Shown piece by piece: positions 17,330 to 26,393 of a DNA stretch of 64,000 nucleotides; within the stretch, counting starts at the first letter, position 1; the number at the start of each line of letters is the position of its first letter. A model generated the notes under the pieces. It was not told the origin of the DNA. It made no database searches and saw nothing but the letters and a program-made list of their open reading frames with translations. The DNA comes from Clostridia bacterium (GTDB lineage: Bacteria > Bacillota > Clostridia > Oscillospirales > Acutalibacteraceae), in assembly GCA_029098305.1 (NCBI GenBank), contig JAQXOB010000009.1, positions 93,659-157,658 on the forward strand. The letters run 5' to 3'. The position numbers and the translations under genes were made by a program.

Positions 17330-18937
17330 TCATCGTGACCATTTATCACTCAGAGTATCAATTTGATCGGCGAACTTGGCGATATCTTTATTTGCCATGC
17401 CTTCGCATCTACGGGCAACCGAAAGAAGTCTGTTGCATGATGCCAAAAGACGGTTAAACACAGCTGCACTTCTGGAAGAACCTGTGCTGACCACGGCTTT
17501 CTTGATCTTAATACCCCTTGTTTCTTTTTCCACTTCGCCGGTGATAAGATCAAAAACAGTTCCGCTAAATGGGGCATATGAGTTGTAGCCATATTCATCA
17601 TGCAGACATTTAGTGAACTCTGTGCATACGCTGTCTTCACCGTGATTTACAAAGACAACATCCGGTTTTTTTTCAAAGGAATTTATAAACTTAAGCAAGC
17701 CGTTTTTATCAGCATGGCCACTGATTCCATCGAGAAATGCTATCTCAGCGTTTACTGCAATTTCTTCACCAAAAAGCTTTACAGCAGGCACACCGTCAAA
17801 TAGGTTTCTTCCTAATGTGCCGGCTGCTTGATAACCTACAAAGAGGATAAGACATTCCTCACGCCATAGATTATGTTTCAGATGGTGTCTTATTCTACCG
17901 GCTTCGCACATTCCGCTGGCAGAGATTATTACCTTTGGTTCTAAATCGGAATTGATAAGCTTAGATTCATCGCTAGACACAGCTACCTTAAGTCCGGGGA
18001 AAGTAAGAGGATTGATTCCTCTATCTATCAAATCGCGGGTTTCATCATCAAAATATGCTGTGTTGCAGTTTAAAAATATATTAGTGGCCTCGATAGCAAG
18101 AGGGCTATCAATATACACAGAAAAATTATCATGATCTTTGATTAGCTTTTCTTGCTTTATCTGACGGATAAAATAGAGTATTTCCTGTGTTCTGCCCACG
18201 GCAAATGACGGAATTACAACATTTCCGCCTCTGTCAAAAGTTCTTTGGATATATTCTGTTAACTTTTTTATATAATCAGGTCGCTCGGGGTGATAGCGAT
18301 TACCATAGGTTGACTCCATAACCACATAGTCTGCACTTTTGGTGTATTTAGGGTCTTGAAGAATTGGTTGGTTAACATTACCTATATCACCGCTAAATAC
18401 AATTTTCTTGGTTATACCATTCTCAGTGAGCCATACCTCAATGCTGGAAGAGCCAAGCAGGTGACCGATATCTGTGAAGGCTACTTTTACCCCATCAAAA
18501 ATCTCAATCTCAGTGTTGTATTCACATGGAATCAGCTTTGAGATTGCACCCTGAGCATCATTAATATCATAAACGGGCATATACTCGCCGGCACCGGAAC
18601 GTTTTCTTTTTCTGTTTCTCCATTGTGCTTCAAACATCTGTATGTGCGCACTGTCCATGAGCATTATTCTGCTTAGTTCGCAAGTGGCTTTTGTGGTATA
18701 GATGTGACCTCTAAAGCCGTTTTTATAGAGTAATGGCAGATTGCCCGAATGGTCTATATGTGCATGAGTTAAAAGTACACAGTCAATTTCGGACGGATTT
18801 ACAGGTATTTCCTGATTTTCAAATATATCAGCACCCTGCTCCATTCCACAGTCTACAAGTATTTTTTTGTCGTTTACTTCTATATAGGTACAGCTTCCTG
18901 TTACCTCGTGAGTAGCACCCAGAAATGTTATTTTCAA
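17330..18937 (-). CDS. Beta-CASP metallo-beta-lactamase-fold hydrolase (putative RNase)
   Basis: 535 residues. The MBL motifs are visible in order: THAHIDHSGNLPLL (motif 2), GHLLGSSSIEV (motif 3 His) and FSGDIGN (motif 4 Asp). The beta-CASP motifs follow: ESTYGNRYH, SGMCEAGRIRHHL and SGHADKNGLL. This is the CPSF/YSH1-like bacterial type with a C-terminal RNA-specificity domain, so it is likely an RNA-processing nuclease. TTG start at 18937 after AAGGTGA. It is ~100 residues longer than minimal members, with a C-terminal helical extension. Confidence 0.9.
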   Translation of the reverse strand: MKITFLGATHEVTGSCTYIEVNDKKILVDCGMEQGADIFENQEIPVNPSEIDCVLLTHAHIDHSGNLPLLYKNGFRGHIYTTKATCELSRIMLMDSAHIQMFEAQWRNRKRKRSGAGEYMPVYDINDAQGAISKLIPCEYNTEIEIFDGVKVAFTDIGHLLGSSSIEVWLTENGITKKIVFSGDIGNVNQPILQDPKYTKSADYVVMESTYGNRYHPERPDYIKKLTEYIQRTFDRGGNVVIPSFAVGRTQEILYFIRQIKQEKLIKDHDNFSVYIDSPLAIEATNIFLNCNTAYFDDETRDLIDRGINPLTFPGLKVAVSSDESKLINSDLEPKVIISASGMCEAGRIRHHLKHNLWREECLILFVGYQAAGTLGRNLFDGVPAVKLFGEEIAVNAEIAFLDGISGHADKNGLLKFINSFEKKPDVVFVNHGEDSVCTEFTKCLHDEYGYNSYAPFSGTVFDLITGEVEKETRGIKIKKAVVSTGSSRSAAVFNRLLASCNRLLSVARRCEGMANKDIAKFADQIDTLSDKWSR

Positions 18938-19106
18938 AACAAATCACCTTCCACAAAATTATTTAGTTTTCTTTCCGACACTTATGTTTTTATTGCTTTT
19001 TCTATTATGATTACTTAAATATTTGTTTCAATAGGATTATCTCTTAAAGAGATATTTCTGCTGGTATAATTATTCTAAAATCAATTATCGTCATGATTTT
19101 TTAAAG

Positions 19107-20147
19107 TTAGGTCTGTTTATTATTTCTTCTATGCTTTACTTTATAAAGCTTGCTAATAATCATATCGCTAAACATAACAAACGGATAAAAACCTGTTTTA
19201 TAAGCCAATTTATGCAAAATGTTAATCTTGCAATTACACTTTTTTAACGTGGTTTTAAATTCCGGACTTCTTAAAATTTTATGACAGCTTTTTATTCGCT
19301 CTGATTTGCTTATAGTAAAATCGTACTCTACTATACCACGCATTGTGCTTTCAAAACGATAAAAGCTTGAGTTATAAGCTTTTTTTATTTCTTTTTCGTC
19401 AAGATTCCATTTATAGGCATATGACACCAAGCTATTGTTAATAGTATATGTAAAATCAGCTCTATTTATATGATAGATATGTGTCAAAGACAGCTTTAGA
19501 GCACAGACATACACATACAAAGGCTTATCGATATATATGATTTCGGTGTTTTTAACGCAATCAAGATACTGCATTCCAAATACAATATCTTCACCTAAAT
19601 TCATACCCTCTTTCATAAGGATATTATTCTCAATTAATATGTCGCGACGATAAAGCTTGTTCCAGCAAGGCTGTGTAATATATTTTTCAGCAAGCGTCAT
19701 ATACATATTCCGGTTTAACTTGGAATAAAGTTCTGATGAAAGAGCGTCAGCCGGACTATAGTCAATATTTTTGTAGCTGCCTGTTTTTTGGTATGAACAC
19801 CATATGTTGTCGTGTTCAGGATAAATTTGTGTAGCATTTAAAAAAACTTCCAGATAGTCGTTTCTAATGTAGTCATCACTGTCAACAAATACAATAAATT
19901 CACCTTTAGCGTTCAAGATGCCACAATTCCTCGCTGCTGATACGCCTTTTTTTGTTTCATGAAGTAGATGCACACGGCTGTCTTTATCGCAGTAGCTTTT
20001 GCATATTTCCACGCTTCTGTCGGTGGAGTTATTGTTTACTAACAGTAATTCAAAGTCTGCGTATTTCTGTGCCAAAATACTGTCTACACATATATTCAGA
20101 AAATCCTCACTGTTATAGATTGGCACAATGATGCTAAATTTTGGCAT
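19107..20147 (-). CDS. Family 2 glycosyltransferase
   Basis: 346 residues. GT-A fold N-terminus (FSIIVPIYNSEDFLNICVDS), nucleotide-sugar pocket motifs (NNNSTDRSVEICKSY, KKGVSAARNCGILNAKGEFI) and an intact DxD-type motif (FVDSDDY). It transfers a sugar to a surface glycan; donor and acceptor cannot be read. Third gene of a minus-strand cluster of three glycosyltransferases with gaps of 24 to 35 bp. Confidence 0.92.
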   Translation of the reverse strand: MPKFSIIVPIYNSEDFLNICVDSILAQKYADFELLLVNNNSTDRSVEICKSYCDKDSRVHLLHETKKGVSAARNCGILNAKGEFIVFVDSDDYIRNDYLEVFLNATQIYPEHDNIWCSYQKTGSYKNIDYSPADALSSELYSKLNRNMYMTLAEKYITQPCWNKLYRRDILIENNILMKEGMNLGEDIVFGMQYLDCVKNTEIIYIDKPLYVYVCALKLSLTHIYHINRADFTYTINNSLVSYAYKWNLDEKEIKKAYNSSFYRFESTMRGIVEYDFTISKSERIKSCHKILRSPEFKTTLKKCNCKINILHKLAYKTGFYPFVMFSDMIISKLYKVKHRRNNKQT

Positions 20148-20181
20148 AGGATTGCTCCTTTAACATAATATGAATCAGTTT

Positions 20182-21165
20182 TTAAAAACCAATTCCCAAC
20201 AGACATTCAAAGCGACTTAATAGCTCAAGAGTGACAGGATTTTGCATTAACCTAAACCTTATGCGATACTTTTTTTTCATACCGGATATATCTTTTTTGC
20301 TCAAAGTAATATCTTTAAAATAAGTTTTAATAGTATTTTTAGCGGCTTTTTTTTCATTTCCCTTTAGCCATTTTGTCGATGCTTTATACGCATAATAGCA
20401 TGACAGAAAGAAATTTATTTTGCCTATATGTGCAATATCCGAATAGTTTTTCTCTAAGTATGTTTGACGTTCCTTTTTTGCCTTTAGTGCATCGAGACGT
20501 TTTAGAGAATACCCAACTCCCATAATACTTCCTGGGCGCTGGAGATAAAAATACATCTTGCTATCTACTTTTACAATTTTTTTTGCGTTTCCAAACACAC
20601 GATATGTCCAAAATTCATCCTCGTTGCAGGCTCCTTTTTCAAACAAAATATTTTCTACAACCTCACGCTTATATAGTTTGTTCCATACGTGTTGGTGAAA
20701 AGCACCATCGTTCATTAGTTCAACAAGAGCATCTTTAGCGGAATATGTTTTTTCACTCGTTATTTTAGAGATATCATGCTTATCCTCAAAATCAGGGTTA
20801 ACCTTAAGCACCCCACATTCAACTATATCACAGTCGGTTCTTTTTATAACATCAAGCAAGGTTTGATAAAAGTCAAGACTTATAAAATCGTCGCTGTCGA
20901 TAAAGCTTATATATTTACCGGTTGCAATCTGCATACCTGCATTTCTGGCATCACTTAGTCCACCGTTCTTCTTGTGTACTACCTTTATGCGATTATCATG
21001 CTTTGCAGCCTCGTTGCATATATCCCCACAACTATCGGGTGAACCATCATCCACAAGTATAATCTCCAAATCTTTGTATGTTTGGTTTACAAGAGAATCT
21101 ATGCATTTTATAAGATATTCTTCCACTTTATAGATGGGTACAATTATAGATACTAGGTTGTCCAT
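20182..21165 (-). CDS. Family 2 glycosyltransferase
   Basis: 327 residues. SIIVPIYKVEEYLIKCIDSL, LVDDGSPDSCGDICNEA, NGGLSDARNAGMQIATGKYI and FIDSDDFI show a complete GT2 catalytic domain with its DxD. A basic C-terminal region (KKKYRIRFRLMQ) may contact the membrane. Middle gene of the cluster. Such small-GT clusters usually decorate cell-surface polysaccharide; specificity unknown. Confidence 0.93.
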   Translation of the reverse strand: MDNLVSIIVPIYKVEEYLIKCIDSLVNQTYKDLEIILVDDGSPDSCGDICNEAAKHDNRIKVVHKKNGGLSDARNAGMQIATGKYISFIDSDDFISLDFYQTLLDVIKRTDCDIVECGVLKVNPDFEDKHDISKITSEKTYSAKDALVELMNDGAFHQHVWNKLYKREVVENILFEKGACNEDEFWTYRVFGNAKKIVKVDSKMYFYLQRPGSIMGVGYSLKRLDALKAKKERQTYLEKNYSDIAHIGKINFFLSCYYAYKASTKWLKGNEKKAAKNTIKTYFKDITLSKKDISGMKKKYRIRFRLMQNPVTLELLSRFECLLGIGF

Positions 21166-21189
21166 AATATTGTAAACTCCTTGTGTATA

Positions 21190-22302
21190 TTATAAACTTA
21201 AAAACATATCCTCTGCGGATTTTACGGTGTTCTTAGTGCTGAAATATGGCGCACGTTCGAGAGCCTTTTTGTGATAATGCTCAAGCAGACCATCTTCTGT
21301 TAACATTCTTTTTATTCCGTCATAAAGAGCCTCTTCATTGTTTTCTGTAATGATGCCAAATTCATCATTTTCGCCCAGCAATTCTTTCATTCCGGAACAA
21401 AGGGTGGTTACTACCGGTGTGCCAACTATAAGAGCCTCTGTGACCGCTGTGCTTAGCCCTTCGCTAATTGATGAGCATACAGATAAATCACAAGCTCTTA
21501 TATATTTATATGGATTTAACCTATAACCTGCAAAAGTAAATGTGTCAGCTGTGCCATTCTCAATATTCCACTTTTCAAGTTCATCCTTCAACGAGCCAAC
21601 ACCAAAAATGTAAAAATGATTATTTATACCCTCTGATAAAAGCCGTTTATGAATGTGTGTCAACCTATGAAAAGCTTTAACAGGAATTATTTTTCCAACA
21701 GAACATATGTTAAGGCAGTTTTTATCAAAATTAATATCATCGATAGGCTCAAGAGATTTTTTTTCAATTAAATCAGTTTCTATTGTATTATAAATAGTCT
21801 TAATCTTACCTTTAAAATCAAGAGCCTTGATAAATTGATCCTTTACAGAGTCTGACACACACGCAGTGATATCGAATCGATTATAGCACTTCATCATTTC
21901 ATCAATATTTCTAAATGATTTAGCAGCCTCCTTTTTATCTTGATAGGTGCAATGTATCCAAGATACCAGCTTGGTATCGTTGTCGGTACAACCGCTCACT
22001 ATACGGGCAGTGGGTCCCTCAAGATAAGAGACGATTATATCATAATGCTCTTTGATAAAATATTTATATAAGGCTTTTGGCGTAAAAAGCTTCATTATTA
22101 TGCTATTGCCGCGTACTACTTTTTTGAAGCAATATTTATATTTTATATCTCCAGAAAGAAACTGCTTGTTTTTTCCAACATCAAACAATGTTTGAACAGT
22201 AATATCAAACTTAGATTTATCCATATTGTTCACAAGGTTTACAAGAACTTTTTCTGCACCGCCATGCGAAAGATTTGGATTTAGAAATAGAATCTTTTTC
22301 AT
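21190..22302 (-). CDS. Family 4 glycosyltransferase
   Basis: 370 residues with a GT-B fold: N-terminal LFLNPNLSHGGAEKVLVNLV, donor-domain CSVGKIIPVKAFHRLTHIH and the EX7E-type segment CSSISEGLSTAVTEALIVGTPVV. The ATG at 22302 is chosen because AAAGGAAGG is 12 nt upstream, whereas the longer frame starts inside that ribosome binding site. First gene of the glycosyltransferase operon. Confidence 0.93.
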   Translation of the reverse strand: MKKILFLNPNLSHGGAEKVLVNLVNNMDKSKFDITVQTLFDVGKNKQFLSGDIKYKYCFKKVVRGNSIIMKLFTPKALYKYFIKEHYDIIVSYLEGPTARIVSGCTDNDTKLVSWIHCTYQDKKEAAKSFRNIDEMMKCYNRFDITACVSDSVKDQFIKALDFKGKIKTIYNTIETDLIEKKSLEPIDDINFDKNCLNICSVGKIIPVKAFHRLTHIHKRLLSEGINNHFYIFGVGSLKDELEKWNIENGTADTFTFAGYRLNPYKYIRACDLSVCSSISEGLSTAVTEALIVGTPVVTTLCSGMKELLGENDEFGIITENNEEALYDGIKRMLTEDGLLEHYHKKALERAPYFSTKNTVKSAEDMFLSL

Positions 22303-22454
22303 TACGATTGTTTTCCTTCCTTTCACTAAACAGGATGTTTAATCATATCTAGTGAAATTATTCTTATAATATATTATTTTGATTATATCATAAAGCAAAA
22401 AAAAATCAAATGAAAATTCAAAATATTGATTCTGTTTTCTACAAATAAATATAA

Positions 22455-22499
22455 ACAAATATGTATAGAATATTGACAAATATGTATAGAATATTGACA
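22455..22499. repeat. Tandem 21-bp direct repeats upstream of the small-protein gene
   Basis: ACAAATATGTATAGAATATTG occurs twice head to tail (22455-22475 and 22476-22496), followed by a third partial start. The period is two helix turns, and the array ends just before the -35 box at 22508, which suits binding sites for a regulator or UP-like elements. Confidence 0.7.
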
Positions 22500-22507
22500 A
22501 ATAATAA

Positions 22508-22536
22508 TTGACATATCTTGCATATCTTATTATAAT
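22508..22536 (+). promoter_or_regulatory. Consensus sigma-A promoter of the 54-residue gene
   Basis: TTGACA (22508-22513), 17-bp spacer, TATAAT (22531-22536). A perfect match to both boxes. Confidence 0.88.
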
Positions 22537-22542
22537 ATACGT

Positions 22543-22738
22543 TGGTGTAAAACGAACATATTATTGAGGTTGTAACACGATAAACCCCAGTGAAAAGGGA
22601 ACAATCGTTTCGGCATCTATGATATCTACCAAATTTTTTTACACAGACTACAGATTGCGTTACCGCAGATTAACAAATCTAATATCCTAAATCTATAATA
22701 GATTACTGCGTGAAATAGGGGAAGGAGGCTTACTTACC
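22543..22738 (+). ncRNA. Possible structured 5' leader
   Basis: About 190 nt lie between the promoter and the ATG. Local pairings are visible: CGAT...CCC...GGG...ATCG around 22580-22610, and CGCAG...CTGCG (about 22665-22710) enclosing two small hairpins (AGATT/AATCT and AATCTAT/ATAGATT), a multibranch-like shape. The Shine-Dalgarno GGAAGGAGG follows. I do not recognise a known RNA family. Confidence 0.35.
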
Positions 22739-22903
22739 ATGAAAAAAACATATATAAAACCTGCTATTGAGATGGAATCAATTTTCTCTCGTGATGTTAT
22801 TGTGGCATCAAGTGATGTTACTAGTGATATGCCAGACACAGATACTGCAAACCAAAAATCATTCGATAATCCTTTGGATTTTAGTGCACTGATGGGTAAT
22901 TAA
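22739..22903 (+). CDS. Small 54-residue protein of unknown function
   Basis: ATG at 22739 is preceded by a strong GGAAGGAGG ribosome binding site. The product starts MKKTYIKPAIEMESIF, continues with SRDVIVASSDVTSDMP and is acidic after residue 18. There is no signal peptide or membrane segment. The KKTYIKPxIE...DVI.AS pattern recalls short uncharacterised proteins common in gut bacteria, and is also the style of some leader-type precursor peptides. No maturation enzyme or transporter is adjacent, so I do not call it a RiPP precursor. It has its own promoter, long leader and terminator, and so is an independent and probably well-expressed unit. Confidence 0.7.
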   Translation: MKKTYIKPAIEMESIFSRDVIVASSDVTSDMPDTDTANQKSFDNPLDFSALMGN

Positions 22904-22920
22904 ATATAATAAGAAAAACT

Positions 22921-22956
22921 AACGTCTGATCACATCGGTCGGACGTTATTTCTCTT
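22921..22956 (+). terminator. Terminator after the small-protein gene
   Basis: AACGTCTGA (22921-22929) pairs with TCGGACGTT (22939-22947, one G-U pair), followed by ATTTCTCTTT. Confidence 0.75.
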
Positions 22957-23028
22957 TATACGAAAAATTCCCTCCTCAAATCAATGAGAAGGGAATAATT
23001 TAATTTTAAATATTTGTTTGCTTAGTTA

Positions 23029-24099
23029 TTAGCCGAGCTCTGCAAAATATTTGATTGTTCTAACCATCTGGCTTGTGTAGCTGTTCTCGTTGTCATACCA
23101 GGATACTACCTGTACTTCATAGAGATCATCAGCAATCTTAGCAACCATTGTCTGTGTAGCATCAAAGAGAGAGCCATATCTCATGCCGATAACGTCGGAA
23201 GAAACGATTGGATCTTCGTTGTAGCCGAAAGACTCGCTTGCAGCAGCCTTCATAGCAGCGTTGATGCTTTCTTTTGTAACATCACTGCCCTTAACTACAG
23301 CTGTGAGAATTGTTGTGGAGCCTGTTGGTACAGGAACACGCTGTGCAGAACCGATGAGCTTGCCGTTAAGCTCTGGGATAACAAGACCGATAGCCTTAGC
23401 AGCACCTGTAGAGTTAGGCACGATGTTAGCAGCGCCTGCTCTTGCACGTCTCATATCGCCCTTTCTGTGAGGACCATCAAGAATCATCTGATCGCCTGTG
23501 TAAGCGTGGATTGTAGACATGATACCACTCTGGATTGGTGCATAGTCGTTCAAAGCCTTAGCCATAGGTGCCAAGCAGTTTGTTGTGCAAGATGCAGCAG
23601 AGATGATCTGATCATCCTTTGTGAGTGTGTCTTCGTTTACGCTGAAAACAACTGTCTTAAGGTCGTTGCCTGCTGGAGCAGAGATAACAACCTTCTTTGC
23701 GCCTGCATTGATGTGAGCCATGCTCTTATCCTTTGAGCAGTAGAAGCCTGTGCACTCTAATACAACGTCAACACCAAGCTCACCCCAAGGAAGCTCAGCA
23801 GCGTTTGGCTTAGCATAGATTGTGATCTCCTTGCCATCAACAATGATAGCACCCGGAGTTACAACGGTCTTGCCATCCTCTGCATAAACAGCGCTCTTTA
23901 CGTCTACAGTGTGAAGACCTTCGCCTATTCTTCCGCAATAACCACCTTGAGCTGTATCATACTTAAGAAGATTAGCTAACATTTCTGGTTTTGTTAAATC
24001 GTTGATAGCAACAATTTCGTAGCCCTCTGCACCAAACATCTGTCTGAATGCAAGACGACCAATACGGCCAAAGCCGTTAATAGCAACTTTAACTGACAT
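23029..24099 (-). CDS. gap: Type I glyceraldehyde-3-phosphate dehydrogenase
   Basis: Glycolytic enzyme: oxidises glyceraldehyde-3-phosphate with NAD and phosphate. The 356-residue protein has [17 protein letters not shown] (Rossmann start), AINDLT (Asp favouring NAD) and the active-site [12 protein letters not shown] with Cys171. The C-terminal [13 protein letters not shown] is also typical. The family is usually ~335 residues; the excess is an insertion near residues 65-85. The ATG at 24099 is chosen because AGGAGG is 8 nt upstream; the ATG at 24105 is only 2 nt away. A GTGTTGC/GCAACAC hairpin lies in the 5' UTR. Confidence 0.97.
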   Translation of the reverse strand: MSVKVAINGFGRIGRLAFRQMFGAEGYEIVAINDLTKPEMLANLLKYDTAQGGYCGRIGEGLHTVDVKSAVYAEDGKTVVTPGAIIVDGKEITIYAKPNAAELPWGELGVDVVLECTGFYCSKDKSMAHINAGAKKVVISAPAGNDLKTVVFSVNEDTLTKDDQIISAASCTTNCLAPMAKALNDYAPIQSGIMSTIHAYTGDQMILDGPHRKGDMRRARAGAANIVPNSTGAAKAIGLVIPELNGKLIGSAQRVPVPTGSTTILTAVVKGSDVTKESINAAMKAAASESFGYNEDPIVSSDVIGMRYGSLFDATQTMVAKIADDLYEVQVVSWYDNENSYTSQMVRTIKYFAELG

Positions 24100-24105
24100 T
24101 TTCAT

Positions 24106-24489
24106 TACCTCCTATATTTGTGTTGCTTTCGTGCAACACACTAGTATTATTGTAATATATTTCTTGTTAAAATACAAGCAATTAAGAAAAATTTGTTATT
24201 TTTTTCCGTAAAAAAACACGGAAATAATATAAAAGTATGAATATTGCATATTGTTTCTTTGGCGTTTATGCATTTAGGCATCCAAGAAGCACTTGTTAAA
24301 ATAAACAAATATTAGCTTCGGATATTAATTTGTAACAAAAAATAATAAATTTTTATATAATTTTATAAATTTTTTGCTATAAAGACTTGCAATTAAATCT
24401 ATTTTTGAGTAAAATAGTTATAACTTATTTTGTGAAAAGTATTTAATTATATACGAATCAAATTAATTTTTTTGAAATGAGGGATTGTT
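24106..24489. other. Divergent intergenic region between gap and the PucR-type regulator
   Basis: About 380 bp of AT-rich sequence. It contains a short hairpin in the gap 5' UTR (GTGTTGC with GCAACAC, about 24120-24138) and AT-rich stretches that could hold promoters in both directions. I see no RNA gene or open frame. Confidence 0.5.
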
Positions 24490-25578
24490 ATGTCAAACAG
24501 AATGTTCCAAAATATAGTCAACCAGCTATATGAGACAGTTAACAAAACAATAGGTATAATTGATGAAACTGCCGTTATCATTGCTTGTAGTAATGCAGAC
24601 CGTATAGGCGAGGTAGTAGATGGCATTACAAATGAATTTTTTGTTGCTATGCAGCCACTCGTTGTAGAAGGTAAAACTTTCTACCCAATAGGCGGTAATG
24701 GCACACGTGCTGAGTATGCTGTATTTGTAGATGGATATGATGTGGAATCCTTGCAGTATGCTAAGGTACTCTCTATTTCCTTTAAAAATGTGAAATTGTA
24801 TTTTGATGAGAAGTATGATAAGGGCAACTTCATCAAAAATGTAATAATGGATAATATTCTTCCGGGAGATATTTATCTAAAGTCAAGAGAGCTTAGATTT
24901 AAATCTGAGGCTACAAGAGTTTGCCTTCTTGTTAAGATTACATCTAGAACAGATATCTCTGTATATGATGTGATTCAAAATCTCTTCCCTGATAAAGCAA
25001 AGGATTTTGTTATTAACATAAGTGAAACCGATATAGCAGTTGTGAAAGAGGTTAAGCCTAATGTGGCATCTACCGATCTTGAAAAGCTGGCAGGCTCTAT
25101 AGTAGACACACTTTCCAGTGAATTTTACACCCACTGTATCGTGGGCATAGGCACAGTTGTTTCAGGTGTTAAGGATCTTGCACGCTCCTTTAAAGAGGCT
25201 CAGATGTCACTAGAGGTAAGCAAGGTGTTTGATACAGAAAAGACAGTTGCAAACTATGACAATCTTGGTATTGCACGTCTTATCTATCAGTTGCCTACCA
25301 CACTTTGCGATATGTTCCTCAGAGAAGTTTTCAAGAGAGGTACTATCGAGTCGCTCGATCAGGAAAACCTCTTTACAATTCAGCGTTTCTTTGAGAATAA
25401 TCTGAATGTTTCCGAAACTTCAAGAAAACTGTTTATTCATAGAAATACATTGGTGTATAGACTTGAAAAAATTAAGAAAATAACAGGACTAGATTTGAGA
25501 GAGTTTGAAGATGCTATCGTATTTAAGGTTGCACTTATGGTAAGAAAGTATCTCACATCTTCTCCGATGAAGTATTAA
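24490..25578 (+). CDS. PucR/CdaR-type transcriptional regulator
   Basis: 362 residues. The C-terminal ~55 residues (FFENNLNVSETSRKLFIHRN, then TLVYRLEKIKKITGLDLREF) are the PucR-family helix-turn-helix. The middle shows a GGDEF-like/CdaR core (GIGTVVSGVKDLARSFKEAQ), and the N-terminal ~100 residues resemble the sugar-diacid-recognition type sensor. It probably senses a metabolite and controls carbon or nitrogen genes; targets unknown. ATG at 24490 after GAGGGATTG. It is followed by a long inverted repeat before ftsE. Confidence 0.88.
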   Translation: MSNRMFQNIVNQLYETVNKTIGIIDETAVIIACSNADRIGEVVDGITNEFFVAMQPLVVEGKTFYPIGGNGTRAEYAVFVDGYDVESLQYAKVLSISFKNVKLYFDEKYDKGNFIKNVIMDNILPGDIYLKSRELRFKSEATRVCLLVKITSRTDISVYDVIQNLFPDKAKDFVINISETDIAVVKEVKPNVASTDLEKLAGSIVDTLSSEFYTHCIVGIGTVVSGVKDLARSFKEAQMSLEVSKVFDTEKTVANYDNLGIARLIYQLPTTLCDMFLREVFKRGTIESLDQENLFTIQRFFENNLNVSETSRKLFIHRNTLVYRLEKIKKITGLDLREFEDAIVFKVALMVRKYLTSSPMKY

Positions 25579-25584
25579 TTGAAG

Positions 25585-25675
25585 AATAACTAAGAAAGAA
25601 GGAAGTGTGACAATGCAATTTCTCAAGTTGTATGCCTGCATTTCCTTCTGCTTTCTCTGATTTTTTTTAGTTATT
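25585..25675 (+). terminator. Long hairpin/terminator or attenuator upstream of ftsE
   Basis: AATAACTAA (25585-25593) pairs with TTAGTTATT (25667-25675). Inside, GAAAGAAGGAA pairs with TTCCTTCTGCTTTC. A run of eight T lies at 25661-25668. It ends the regulator transcript or attenuates ftsEX. A 15-codon frame with AGAAGGAAG before it (ATG at 25613) sits in the loop and may be chance. Confidence 0.65.
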
Positions 25676-25703
25676 GTGCCGTGTGGAAGGAAAGGTAGAC
25701 TAA

Positions 25704-26393
25704 ATGATTCAGTTTAAAAATGTTTCAAAAACGTATGAGAGCAATACGGGAGAATCACATGCCTTAAACAATGTGAACATCACTATAAATGATAAAGAAT
25801 TTGTGTTTATACTTGGTGCATCCGGAGCTGGCAAAAGCACTTTTTTAAAGCTGATTATGAGAGAAGATGTGCCTACAGAGGGCGATATTATCCTTGATAA
25901 TCAGAGTCTTGCAACTATGAAACGCCGTAAAGTGCCATATCTAAGAAGAAAGATGGGCATAGTTTTTCAGGATTTCCGTCTTATCGAAAAGATGAATGTG
26001 TTTGACAACGTTGCATTTGCTATGAGAGTTACGGGTTATCCATCAAAAAAGATAAAAAAGAGAGTGCTATATGTGCTTGATCTTGTTGGGCTTCGCCACA
26101 AGGTAAATAGCTTTCCTAGTGAGCTATCAGGCGGTGAAAAACAACGTGTTAGCCTTGCAAGAGCACTTGTGAACGCTCCTGATATCATAATCGCTGATGA
26201 GCCTACGGGTAATATTGACCCGGAGATGTCTGTTGAGATTATGACTTTACTTTCTGAAATAAACAAGAACGGCACCACCGTAATTATCGTTACGCATGAG
26301 CATGAGTTTGTGCAACAGTTTGGCGGTAGAGTAATCGTTCTTGATAAGGGCAATGTCGTGAGCGACAGTGCAAATCTCGGAGGTGAAGTATGA
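25704..26393 (+). CDS. ftsE: Cell division ABC ATPase FtsE
   Basis: 229-residue ABC ATPase with Walker A GASGAGKST, signature ELSGGEKQR and Walker B IIIADEPTGN, followed by the H-loop VTHEHEF. Works with FtsX in the membrane to activate peptidoglycan hydrolases. ATG at 25704 after GGAAAGGTAG. The stop overlaps the ftsX start by 4 nt. Confidence 0.96.
   Translation: MIQFKNVSKTYESNTGESHALNNVNITINDKEFVFILGASGAGKSTFLKLIMREDVPTEGDIILDNQSLATMKRRKVPYLRRKMGIVFQDFRLIEKMNVFDNVAFAMRVTGYPSKKIKKRVLYVLDLVGLRHKVNSFPSELSGGEKQRVSLARALVNAPDIIIADEPTGNIDPEMSVEIMTLLSEINKNGTTVIIVTHEHEFVQQFGGRVIVLDKGNVVSDSANLGGEV

Noticed and set aside
22739..22903. RiPP or bacteriocin precursor
   Set aside because: The leader-like N-terminus is suggestive, but there is no GG cleavage site, no Cys/Thr-rich core, and no maturation enzyme or transporter nearby.
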